Below, piece by piece: positions 21,931 through 29,560 of a DNA stretch of 41,858 nt (its first letter is position 1; every line of letters begins with the position of its first letter). Position numbers and translations under genes: made by a program. Source of the DNA: Bacteroidales bacterium (GTDB taxonomy: Bacteria; Bacteroidota; Bacteroidia; Bacteroidales; Marinilabiliaceae); assembly GCA_024401295.1 (NCBI GenBank), contig JAKSLG010000021.1, positions 1 through 41,858 of the forward strand, written 5' to 3'. The notes under the pieces were generated by a model, which saw only the letters and a program-made list of their open reading frames with translations, did no database searches and was not told where the DNA came from.

Positions 21931-24474
21931 ATGAAAAAAATCACATCTTTTATCCTGTCGGGCCTGGCCATTTACCTCGTGTTCCTCATGACACGTTGCA
22001 GCAGTGGCGATATTGTCGACAGCAGAACAGAGTATGAGTATGGCGACGGTGTCCTGATTCTTACTCCGATGGCAGAAAATGCCGTGCGCGTGCAATTCGA
22101 GAAAGAGCATAAGTATGATCTGCCGGAGTGGACATACATGAGCAATGATGTCTGCCGTGCAAGCAACATGAGAGTCTCTGTTGATGCGGAAAATGGCGTT
22201 GTCAATTTCTATGACGCTAAGAAGAATCTTCTCACGTCGGTGTCGCTTCATGAACTCGTTGCCACGACCGTTCAGGGTCAGGAGGCATACAAGGCGACGA
22301 TAAGTTTTGCCAATGATCCGGACGAATATTTCACAGGTCTCGGTCAGTTCCAGGATGGACTTGGCAATCTTCGTGGCGTCAGCCGTCGTCTTACGCAAGT
22401 CAACACCCAGATTTCTATTCCGTTCCTCCTCTCGAACAAGGGCTATGGCCTGTTGTGGAACAACTATGGCATGACGGAATATAACCCTTCGGATTGGAGC
22501 ATCGAGATGCAGCCGATCGGCGGTGAAGATGTGGCCGAGGTTGTCAATGTCACATCGACAGAAGGCAGCAAGAAAGAGGTGCGACAGAGAAATCTCTTCG
22601 GAGCCGAAGTCGACATAAAGGAGAGCGGCGAATATGCCGTATTGCTCGATGTCGGTCAGTCTATGGCGCGTCGCCATAACTTGTCGCTCGATGGTGCGAC
22701 GGTGGTCGATGTCAACAATCTTTGGTTGCCTCCTACGACATCGGTCAACATCAGTCTGTCAGAGGGCAGACATACGTTTGTTTCGGAACTTACAAAAGGC
22801 GATAAGCCGGTTATCTATCTCCGTAAAGTTGATGACAAGACAACCATTTCATCGCCGGTTGCCGATAAGGTCGACTACACATTCTTCGTCGGAACGGCCG
22901 ATGAGGTCATCGCCTCATATCGCAAACTCACAGGCGAAGTGCCAATGATGCCTGTCTGGGCTTTGGGATATACGCATTGTCGCGAACGCTACCACTCTTC
23001 TGCAGAAATTCTTGAGAATGCCCGCACGTTCCGCGAGAAGCAGATGCCTGTCGATGTCATTGTGCAGGACTGGCAATGGTGGGGAAAATATGGCTGGAAT
23101 TCCATGAAGTTCGACGAGGAGTTCTATCCTGATCCTTCTGCTCTTACCGCAGAACTTCACGACTCACTCAATATGCGTCTGATGCTCTCTGTATGGTCGA
23201 AAATCGACGATAATTCAGATCTTGGCAAGCAGATGGCTAACGACGGATTCTACATACCTGGCACAACATGGATTGACTTCTTCAACCCGAAGGCAGCCGA
23301 GGCTTATTGGCGTAATTTCAGCGAGAAACTTGTCGTTCATAACATTGATGCATGGTGGCAGGATGCTACAGAACCAGAAAACGATGACCTCGTCGGTCGT
23401 CGTGTGGCAAATGGCGAACTTGCTGGCGAGCAGGTGCGCAACGTCTATCCGCTCCTTGTGAGCAAAACGGTCTATGAGGGTCTTCGCAAGGATGATCCGC
23501 AGCGACGTGCAATGATACTCACTCGCAGTGGCTTCCCTGGCATACAGCGTTATGGCTCCACCCTGTGGTCGGGCGATGTCGGCAACGATTGGGAGACATT
23601 GCGCCGTCAGATTGCTGGTGGACTCGGCCTCATGGCCGCTGGTCATCCGTGGTGGACATACGATGCCGGTGGATTCTTCCGCCCATGGGGCAATCAGTAT
23701 CAGGATAAGGCATATATCGAGAGGCTCGTCCGATGGGTTGAATGTGCGACATTCCTTCCATTGATGCGCATACATGGCTATATGTCAGACACCGAGCCTT
23801 GGCGCTATGGCGACGAAGCCGAAGCCATCATAAAGGCTCAGCTCGAATTGCGCTATCGACTCCTTCCGTATATCTATTCTGCGGCGGCTGAGGTGTCGCG
23901 CAATGGCAGCACCATGATGCGTCCGCTTGTCTTCGACTTCGCCTCAGACAAAGAGGCTCTTAAGCATGAGACAGAGTATATGTTCGGAAAATCATTTCTC
24001 GTCAATCCTGTCGTCATGCCTGGTGTCGCAACCTACAAGACATATCTGCCAAAGCATAAAGCCGGATGGTACGACTTCAGAACAGGCAGATTATACGAAG
24101 GCGGACAGACTGTCGAAACTCCTGTGACACTCGCCGATATCCCTGTTTTTGTGAAGGCAGGCAGCATCGTTCCGATGGGTCCAGTCAAGCAATATGCAAT
24201 GGAAAAGAGCGACGAGCCGATGGATATCTGCGTCTATCCTGGAGCCGATGCAACGTATGTGCTTTATGAAGATGAGGGCGATAATTACAATTGTGAGCAG
24301 GGCAAATATAGCACCATTGAGTTCAATTGGGACGACAGCCGTCGTTCACTCGTCATCAGCCGTCGCAATGGCGCATTCGATGGCATGAAGGAAAATCGTC
24401 AGTTCCGCGTGAAGATTGCAGGTGGCGAAGAAAAACTTGTAGATTACAATGGCGAAGCTGTGACTGTCAAATAA
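21931..24474 (+). CDS. Glycoside hydrolase family 31 with PA14 insert (alpha-xylosidase/alpha-glucosidase)
   Basis: 847 aa. Hydrophobic N-terminus followed by TRCSSGD; Cys23 could be lipidated, but Arg at -1 is unusual for a lipobox. Order: N-terminal beta-sandwich (30-215), a PA14-like insert (about 215-300, NLFGAEVDIKESGEYAV to IYLRKV), the TIM barrel (335-660), then C-terminal beta domains. Catalytic nucleophile D478 in DAWWQDATEPE and acid/base D549 in WSGDVGNDW. A PA14 insert at this position is known from the xyloglucan alpha-xylosidase BoGH31A, so removal of alpha-xylose side chains is the best guess. Alone between two operons, with its own promoter and terminator. Confidence 0.93.
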   Translation: MKKITSFILSGLAIYLVFLMTRCSSGDIVDSRTEYEYGDGVLILTPMAENAVRVQFEKEHKYDLPEWTYMSNDVCRASNMRVSVDAENGVVNFYDAKKNLLTSVSLHELVATTVQGQEAYKATISFANDPDEYFTGLGQFQDGLGNLRGVSRRLTQVNTQISIPFLLSNKGYGLLWNNYGMTEYNPSDWSIEMQPIGGEDVAEVVNVTSTEGSKKEVRQRNLFGAEVDIKESGEYAVLLDVGQSMARRHNLSLDGATVVDVNNLWLPPTTSVNISLSEGRHTFVSELTKGDKPVIYLRKVDDKTTISSPVADKVDYTFFVGTADEVIASYRKLTGEVPMMPVWALGYTHCRERYHSSAEILENARTFREKQMPVDVIVQDWQWWGKYGWNSMKFDEEFYPDPSALTAELHDSLNMRLMLSVWSKIDDNSDLGKQMANDGFYIPGTTWIDFFNPKAAEAYWRNFSEKLVVHNIDAWWQDATEPENDDLVGRRVANGELAGEQVRNVYPLLVSKTVYEGLRKDDPQRRAMILTRSGFPGIQRYGSTLWSGDVGNDWETLRRQIAGGLGLMAAGHPWWTYDAGGFFRPWGNQYQDKAYIERLVRWVECATFLPLMRIHGYMSDTEPWRYGDEAEAIIKAQLELRYRLLPYIYSAAAEVSRNGSTMMRPLVFDFASDKEALKHETEYMFGKSFLVNPVVMPGVATYKTYLPKHKAGWYDFRTGRLYEGGQTVETPVTLADIPVFVKAGSIVPMGPVKQYAMEKSDEPMDICVYPGADATYVLYEDEGDNYNCEQGKYSTIEFNWDDSRRSLVISRRNGAFDGMKENRQFRVKIAGGEEKLVDYNGEAVTVK

Positions 24475-24500
24475 GAGCAAAACAATTATAGCAAAACAAA

Positions 24501-24529
24501 AAAGGTCGTCAATCAGACGGCCTTTTTTT
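24501..24529 (+). terminator. Terminator of GH31
   Basis: AAAGGTCGTC (24501-24510) pairs with GACGGCCTTT (24516-24525) over a 5-base loop with one G-U pair; T7 follows. Confidence 0.9.
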
Positions 24530-24548
24530 GTGTGATGCTTGAGTATTC

Positions 24549-25109
24549 TCAGAATTCGACGTTGGCACCAATGCTGAACCAGTTGCCTTTCACATGCTCA
24601 TATTTCGAACTGTCATAGGAAAAACCGAGATATGGACAGAGTGCAATCTTTTGAAATGCAATGCGCACGCCACCCACAGTGCTCCAGTAGAAGCTGCCGT
24701 TGGCTGGTGAATAGCTCGAGACTTGTGCTCCGATATGTCCCATGATATATGGCGACACCATGCGCTTGATGAAGTCATATTTCAGCCATGCATAGGCTGG
24801 CATGACGAAGAAGGCATCGCTTCCGTTCTCATATTCTTCTTTGTGATTGTCGATGTAATCGCGATCATCAAAAAGGATATACTCATCGACGCAGACACCA
24901 GGCATTGCGCCTACGCCAGCCTGAAAATTAGGCTTAAATCGTTTTCCGACGTGAAGTGTGAGGCTCTCGGCCATAAGTCCGCATGCTCTGCCGTTATCGC
25001 CGATAGAATAGGTCAGGCCAGTCGATGTCAGCGCTCGTCGTGTCTCTTCCTGGCTCCATGCAACATGAGTTGCAATGAACAATGCAAATACTGCAATAAT
25101 GTGTTTCAT
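24549..25109 (-). CDS. Small outer-membrane/exported beta-rich hypothetical protein
   Basis: 186 aa with a signal peptide (IIAVFALFIATHVAWSQ). The mature part has alternating strands with aromatic ends (LTYSIGDNG, FYWSTVGGVRIAFQK, YLGFSYDSS) and ends in GANVEF, the terminal Phe expected of an outer-membrane barrel. Probably an 8-stranded beta-barrel; function unknown. It is flanked by its own promoter (25144) and the convergent GH31 terminator. Confidence 0.7.
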   Translation of the reverse strand: MKHIIAVFALFIATHVAWSQEETRRALTSTGLTYSIGDNGRACGLMAESLTLHVGKRFKPNFQAGVGAMPGVCVDEYILFDDRDYIDNHKEEYENGSDAFFVMPAYAWLKYDFIKRMVSPYIMGHIGAQVSSYSPANGSFYWSTVGGVRIAFQKIALCPYLGFSYDSSKYEHVKGNWFSIGANVEF

Positions 25110-25143
25110 AGCTTTGTTGTTTTTGTATTGGGTTTATTTACCG

Positions 25144-25151
25144 CAAATATA
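25144..25151 (-). promoter_or_regulatory. -7 promoter element for the 186-aa barrel gene
   Basis: Minus strand reads TATATTTG, 34 bases before the ATG at 25109. Confidence 0.6.
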
Positions 25152-25242
25152 TTGTTTTTTCCTTTAATCTCAAAAAAAAATATGGTGTACCTCAATGGAA
25201 CTCTCGTTTGTTTTGTCTGTTCTACATTACACTAAAAGCATA

Positions 25243-25276
25243 TAAAAAACGGCACCGGACTCATTGCCCGATGCCG
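25243..25276 (-). terminator. Terminator of the FISUMP/31-aa transcription unit
   Basis: On the minus strand CGGCATCGG pairs with CCGGTGCCG (one G-U) and is followed by TTTTTT. It lies 27 bases past the stop of the 31-aa ORF. Confidence 0.88.
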
Positions 25277-25303
25277 CAGACTTATAATTTTTTTGCTTGA
25301 AAC

Positions 25304-25399
25304 TCACTCCACCACTTTCTTGCCGTTGAAGGAAAGTTGCACGACTTTTGCAAGGCAGGAGCCTACGCCGAACTGGAGTAATGCAGCTGCTAATTTCAT
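25304..25399 (-). CDS. 31-aa peptide ORF downstream of the FISUMP gene
   Basis: ATG to TGA, encoding a peptide that starts MKLAAALLQFGVGSC and ends SFNGKKVVE. The N-terminus is hydrophobic and VGSC resembles a lipobox, though only 14 residues precede the Cys. It begins 19 bases after the FISUMP stop and ends just before an intrinsic terminator, so it is on the same transcript. Its base composition is clearly more GC-rich than the FISUMP gene. Function unknown. Confidence 0.5.
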   Translation of the reverse strand: MKLAAALLQFGVGSCLAKVVQLSFNGKKVVE

Positions 25400-25418
25400 A
25401 TATTTATCCAATGTTTGA

Positions 25419-26720
25419 TCAATCTTTAATAAATCTGAGAGATTGACAAACATCATCATCCTGAGTCCTTATAAAATTATATGTAGTATAAACATCACGT
25501 CTATCATTATTATAAATATCATCATATGATATTATTGTGCCATAATAATAACAAGCGGCATCTCCATTATGCCAGCGGCCTATATCACCATTGATTTCAT
25601 TTAACGTTACCCATCCAAATGGTTTTGCATTGAATAGACCCATCAGTTCAGATGTCGTGTTTTTTTCAGCCCAATCATATTGCGATGTAAGACAATCCAA
25701 TATATAACAATTCTCTTCGTATGATAGGTGACGATCATCTCCTTTAGGATTATAGAAATCCAGAAGTGTCTCCCAATCCTTGGTATCAAAAAGACGATAC
25801 CCTTTAATTTGATTAATTAAATCTGGTATATAATCTCTCATCCACACATCATACAATATTCCCTTCGCCCCAGATGCTAATGTCGAAACGAAATAGTCCC
25901 TACCTTCTTTCAATTGAACAATTTCGCCATTAAAATCAACGTAGCTGGTAGCACGAAAATCATCAGCGAGCCATGTCTGATTACCAATCTTCACTACACG
26001 ATAAACATTAAATTCCGAATCACAAACGAACAAATCCTTGTTTAGAAATATGTTCTCTGCAGAAACACGCTTTGGTATATCCTTGTCTCCCACACGGATT
26101 ATTAACTCTGCATCAAATGTGTAGATTACCGGCTGATATAATATGCCATGCTCATCGTCAAATCCGTGAACGCATGTTTTAAGTTGACTAGATTCAACAT
26201 AACAAGAATCCTGACCCGCAGATAAAACTATTGGATCCATTTCATAACCATTATGGTCGGGAGTTATGGTAACCTTACCACCTGCTAGCTTATCTACAGG
26301 TAAATTCTTAAAGCGGAGAACAGAAGCCCATTTTCCATTACCACAATCTCGCTCTACTTTAACTTTATTATCTGGTACACAGTAGAATGTACGTATCTTA
26401 GATGGCGTTTCCTCTCCATCATCTGTTCTTGCCACCACATACCAAAAATATTGTGTATAAGGGGTTAACTTAACATTGGTCTCTACCTCTTCAAGATTGT
26501 CTTTTGACGTCCCCAGATAATAACTATACCTTATTGGTGCCCCATTTCCAACTTTGCTTCCATCTGCGTCCAATGTAACAACTGTATTATTTATAATCTC
26601 ACCATCAGCAATACTGAAAGATGTCGGAACTGTAGGAATTTTACTCAGCTCCTCATCATCACATGATGCTAAACATACAACAGCTGAAATAGCTGTAAAA
26701 TAATACTTTAATACACTCAT
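25419..26720 (-). CDS. FISUMP-domain surface lipoprotein
   Basis: 433 aa. Lipoprotein signal with the box CLASC (Cys at 19), followed by DDEE, a typical surface-export tag of Bacteroidota lipoproteins. Residues 30-115 look like a fibronectin/Ig-type domain (FWYVVARTDDGEETPSKIRTF). The C-terminal half is a Fibrobacter succinogenes major paralogous domain: YRVVKIGNQTWLADDFRAT, a GYRLFDTKDWETLL segment, and an ending with SLRFIKD, where the family has xxVRCVK. Function unknown; such proteins sit on the cell surface. The frame is open upstream to 26930, but the signal peptide and the TAGGTTTG at 26750 fix the start at 26720. AT-rich compared with neighbours, suggesting acquired DNA. Confidence 0.8.
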   Translation of the reverse strand: MSVLKYYFTAISAVVCLASCDDEELSKIPTVPTSFSIADGEIINNTVVTLDADGSKVGNGAPIRYSYYLGTSKDNLEEVETNVKLTPYTQYFWYVVARTDDGEETPSKIRTFYCVPDNKVKVERDCGNGKWASVLRFKNLPVDKLAGGKVTITPDHNGYEMDPIVLSAGQDSCYVESSQLKTCVHGFDDEHGILYQPVIYTFDAELIIRVGDKDIPKRVSAENIFLNKDLFVCDSEFNVYRVVKIGNQTWLADDFRATSYVDFNGEIVQLKEGRDYFVSTLASGAKGILYDVWMRDYIPDLINQIKGYRLFDTKDWETLLDFYNPKGDDRHLSYEENCYILDCLTSQYDWAEKNTTSELMGLFNAKPFGWVTLNEINGDIGRWHNGDAACYYYGTIISYDDIYNNDRRDVYTTYNFIRTQDDDVCQSLRFIKD

Positions 26721-26749
26721 CTTTTCATAATTTCTCCGCCGGCCAACTC

Positions 26750-26757
26750 CAAACCTA
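26750..26757 (-). promoter_or_regulatory. -7 promoter element for the FISUMP gene
   Basis: Minus strand reads TAGGTTTG, 29 bases before the ATG at 26720; a TTTTTG lies 14 bases further upstream (26772-26777). Confidence 0.6.
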
Positions 26758-26798
26758 TAAACCAGCATTTTCAAAAACTCTCGTTTACCCATATACAC

Positions 26799-26833
26799 AA
26801 AAAGACGTGGAGTCATTCTCTGACTGTCCACGT
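26799..26833 (-). terminator. Terminator-like hairpin upstream of the FISUMP promoter
   Basis: On the minus strand ACGTGGA-CA-GTCA pairs with TGAC-TCCACGT around a 5-base loop, with a 2-base bulge, and CTTTTTG follows. It would end any transcript arriving from the palindrome to its right before the FISUMP promoter. Confidence 0.6.
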
Positions 26834-27034
26834 TCTGAGGTCGTAGGAAAAACCTTTTACAGTTGACAGATACAGAGAGACATCCACGCTGATAAGTATA
26901 TATGTACTCCCACAGGTGTACCACGAGCATAAATGCTCATAGCACACCATCAGGAGGTATATACCATCCCGTGACGTCTATCTCTACCTTGCCTATTGAC
27001 TGTAAAATCCAAAACTTCCTACATTTCAGAACGT
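26830..27034. repeat. 205-bp imperfect palindrome
   Basis: Matching blocks mirror around 26931.5: ACGTTCTGA (26830) with TCAGAACGT (27026); GTAGGAA (26843) with TTCCTAC (27016); TTTTACAGT (26855) with ACTGTAAAA (26999); CTCC (26907) with GGAG (26953); GGTGT (26915) with ACACC (26944); GAGCAT (26925) with ATGCTC (26933). Start plus end of every pair equals 53862-53865, so almost no insertions separate the arms. GTATATA (26896) with TATATAC (26958) is offset by three bases. It could be two diverged copies of a dispersed repeat placed head to head, or a structured element. Confidence 0.75.
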
Positions 27035-27262
27035 CAACCGACAGGCGAATCATAGCGCCATTTTGTATATATAACATACTTCCACACCCACACAGCCCCC
27101 TTCGAGCCATGCCCTCAGCGTGGAGGTACAGCGCAATATTACGAAAAATGTGTCAATATTTTGAGCCACTTTGGGCAAAAATGTGGATTTTTATGGGGGT
27201 TTTGCAGTCCTGTTGTTCGGCATGGGCTGGATCATGTGGTGAACAATAGTTCGTCTTACGGC

Positions 27263-27295
27263 TATCCTATTACTCTCCGATTACTTTCCTGTTAC
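27263..27295. repeat. Three tandem 11-bp repeats (minus-strand unit GTAAYMGGANA)
   Basis: Units start at 27263, 27274 and 27285 and each ends TTAC on the plus strand; a partial fourth follows. On the minus strand they read GTAACAGGAAA, GTAATCGGAGA and GTAATAGGATA, close to the RTAAYAnRGAT unit of the array at 3503. Confidence 0.7.
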
Positions 27296-27362
27296 TTCCA
27301 TTAGGGGAGGGTCTGCAGGAAGCAAAAAATGCGGTTGTAGTAGAGAAAAAAGCCATAGCGAC

Positions 27363-27395
27363 ATCTCGAACGGATCTCGAAGGCATCCCGAAGGA
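27363..27395. repeat. Three tandem 11-bp repeats, consensus ATCTCGAAGGN
   Basis: Units start at 27363, 27374 and 27385; eight of eleven positions agree in all three. Same length as the neighbouring array but a different motif. Confidence 0.75.
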
Positions 27396-27464
27396 TTGCC
27401 GTAGTTCATTTTGGCTGATGATGAGCGTTGGAATTATATTCTTCCGTACGTCAGGGAATGTGGA

Positions 27465-27505
27465 CAAAAAACAATGAGCCCCCAACCATTACGTCGGGGG
27501 CTCAT
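27465..27505 (-). terminator. Terminator of the CE1 esterase gene
   Basis: On the minus strand ATGAGCCCCC pairs perfectly with GGGGGCTCAT around a 12-base loop, followed by TGTTTTTT. Lies 14 bases after the stop. Confidence 0.93.
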
Positions 27506-27518
27506 CTATGTTAGATTA

Positions 27519-29348
27519 TTATTCGGCTTTGAAGCTTTTTGCGGCGGCTATGAAAGCCTCGCGTGCTTCGCTCCAAGTCTTGAATTTGCCGGAGTGAATG
27601 GTGACCTGCGAGCCAGGGATCTCTTTCTCGCTGAGGAATACTCTGCAAGGCTTGCATTGTCCATCTTCGATGAGCTGATCGAGGACGATGTTGACCTTTG
27701 CAATCTTGAACCAACCTTCATAGGTGTCATTGCCGTCGGCAACAAGATTGATGACAGGCATTGTCTCTTTTGTCTTGCCCATAGGAACAATCTCTGCGTA
27801 GCTTTCTTTGTCGGCAACTATTCTGACAGCCGTATATTCGCATTTCTTTGCGTTTGTTGCGAATGGGTCGTTCTCCATGTTGAGTACGCTGCGCTTGAAA
27901 CCCTTTTCAGGAGCGAGATACATGTTTTGCGCATCCATAACCTTGAGGCCGTCAACATCGAAGTTGTAGCAATAGACGTCCGGCTTTAAGCCGACAACGG
28001 CAGCACTCCAGATGCCATCGGAATCGCGTTCCATAGCCATCGGAGCAGCGAGCATCTCGCCTTCGAGAAGCACCTTGGTGGCTTCTGGTGCCTTCGTGCG
28101 GAAGATTATGCTGTCGCCACGGAATTCAGGCGAGAGGATTGGCTTTGGGAACAGACGAGCCATGACGCCAGGAGTGAAGTCCTGCTCTTCGCCAGTCTTT
28201 GCCATCGTAGGCTGAGCGTTCTTCATTGCTTCGGCCGATGCTTCAGGATTGAAGAGCAGGCGCATCGTCTTGTCGAGGAAGTATTTTGCATTCATCCATG
28301 TGTGGCCGAACTTGTTGTGAGTGTACTCCTTGACGCAAGTGATGCCTTTGCTGTCGAGGAATTCGGTATAGTCACGAGCTGTGCCGTAGAGGAAGTCGTC
28401 TGTGCCGACGCCACTCCAGAAGAGATGGATCTTGCTGTTTGTCTCCTCTGCATTGTCATAAACGCCAGGCAATGTCGTTGCAGTAAATGTGCTGTAGCCG
28501 CAGATATATGAGAACTTGTCGAGGTTCATGAGACCGTTCATGAGGCCCTGGTTGCCACCTCGCGAGAAGCCGCCAATTGCGCGGTTGTCGCGGTCGTTGA
28601 TGGTGCGGTAGTGATTCTCGACATACGGCATGAGGTCGTTGATGAGGTCTTGGCTGAAGAGGTCGCGCATAAACATCGCCGGACCGGCATTTGGCTGCTG
28701 TGGCATGATCTTCATAGGATTGCCGTATGGCAACACGATAATCATCTCTTTTGCCTCGCCCTTTGCGATGAGGTTGTCGAGAATGTAGTTCATGCGACCG
28801 ACTTTGTAGTAAACTTCCTCTGTGTCAGTTGTTCCGCTGATGAGGTAGAACACAGGATATGAGTCGTTTGTCTTGTCGTATGATGGTGGCATATAGATAA
28901 GTGCGTTGTTGTATGCTCCGATGGTTTCAGAGAAATAGCTGACATACTCGACATTGCCGTGAGGCACATCTTGAATGCTGTGGATGAGCGGAGCATCTGT
29001 ACCAGGGATGTCGAGAAGCGAGTTCTTGAAACCTTCGTTAGGGAAGAACTGATCGCATTTTGGGTCCATGATGCTGACACCGTCTACCACGAAGCAGTAA
29101 GGATACATGTCTGGTTCTGCAGGTCCGAGAGTGAGCGACCAGAGACCAGAGATTGAGTCCTTGACCATGGCGTGGCGACCGGCAAACTGCACGTCAACCA
29201 TCACCTCTTTGGCGTTGTCGTTGCGATAATTGAATGTCACTGTGCCATCGGCATTGACAACCGTCGAAGCCGGATCCTGCACAATGTTTTGTCCGCAGGC
29301 AGCAAGCATGAGAGACATGGCTGCCGCAGAGAGCATTTTCGTATTCAT
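27519..29348 (-). CDS. CE1 (feruloyl/acetyl xylan) esterase lipoprotein with a decayed second copy
   Basis: 609 aa. Lipoprotein signal (LMLAAC, Cys18). Residues 30-130 are a CBM48-like E-set domain; 131-370 an alpha/beta-hydrolase of the esterase-D/CE1 type with S262 in GGFSRGGNQG, Asp in GVGTDDF (317-318) and H349 in KFGHTW. Then a second E-set (404-500) and the first 75 residues of a second esterase domain (501-575), aligned with 131-205 (PVINLVADG with PVFYLISGT; NIVLDQLIEDGQ with NYILDNLIAKGE), after which it stops without a nucleophile. CE1 esterases release ferulate or acetate from arabinoxylan. The start at 29348 is fixed by the signal peptide; the frame upstream to 29411 crosses the promoter. 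Confidence 0.88.
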   Translation of the reverse strand: MNTKMLSAAAMSLMLAACGQNIVQDPASTVVNADGTVTFNYRNDNAKEVMVDVQFAGRHAMVKDSISGLWSLTLGPAEPDMYPYCFVVDGVSIMDPKCDQFFPNEGFKNSLLDIPGTDAPLIHSIQDVPHGNVEYVSYFSETIGAYNNALIYMPPSYDKTNDSYPVFYLISGTTDTEEVYYKVGRMNYILDNLIAKGEAKEMIIVLPYGNPMKIMPQQPNAGPAMFMRDLFSQDLINDLMPYVENHYRTINDRDNRAIGGFSRGGNQGLMNGLMNLDKFSYICGYSTFTATTLPGVYDNAEETNSKIHLFWSGVGTDDFLYGTARDYTEFLDSKGITCVKEYTHNKFGHTWMNAKYFLDKTMRLLFNPEASAEAMKNAQPTMAKTGEEQDFTPGVMARLFPKPILSPEFRGDSIIFRTKAPEATKVLLEGEMLAAPMAMERDSDGIWSAAVVGLKPDVYCYNFDVDGLKVMDAQNMYLAPEKGFKRSVLNMENDPFATNAKKCEYTAVRIVADKESYAEIVPMGKTKETMPVINLVADGNDTYEGWFKIAKVNIVLDQLIEDGQCKPCRVFLSEKEIPGSQVTIHSGKFKTWSEAREAFIAAAKSFKAE

Positions 29349-29378
29349 AGTCTTATTGTAGAAAAATTGATTGTTGCG

Positions 29379-29386
29379 CAAAAATA
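29379..29386 (-). promoter_or_regulatory. -7 promoter element for the CE1 gene
   Basis: Minus strand reads TATTTTTG, 30 bases before the ATG at 29348. Confidence 0.65.
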
Positions 29387-29515
29387 ACTTATTTATCAAT
29401 CCTTTATGCAACTCATCGGATCTTTTCGGATAAAAAAGGGCGACTTGCGACAGAAAAACGCACGTTTTGCCAACATATTTTTCATTCGTGTCTTTTATTT
29501 ATGCCCAAAAACTGC

Positions 29516-29523
29516 TATTTTTG
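29516..29523 (+). promoter_or_regulatory. -7 promoter element for the aldo/keto reductase operon
   Basis: TATTTTTG, 37 bases before the ATG at 29561. Confidence 0.62.
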
Positions 29524-29560
29524 AGTCATTGAATCTTCAAAAAATGATAGGGATAAAACG

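Larger units (their letters stand above)
26721..27518. other. 798-base gene-free, repeat-rich region
   Basis: Between the FISUMP gene and the CE1 terminator. From left: the FISUMP promoter, the minus-strand terminator-like hairpin at 26799, the palindrome at 26830-27034, an unassigned block 27061-27250 with two CAATATT copies, the 11-bp array at 27263, and a different 11-bp array at 27363. The 115-codon plus-strand frame at 26902-27249 covers half the palindrome and resembles no family; not called as a gene. No intact transposase or integrase is visible. Confidence 0.7.

Noticed and set aside
26721-26930. 70-codon upstream extension of the FISUMP gene
   Set aside because: It would bury the lipoprotein signal, and it crosses a terminator-like hairpin and the TAGGTTTG promoter.
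26902-27249. 115-codon plus-strand frame in the gene desert
   Set aside because: Covers half of the palindrome, has no family match and no promoter or ribosome site; better explained as non-coding repeat DNA.
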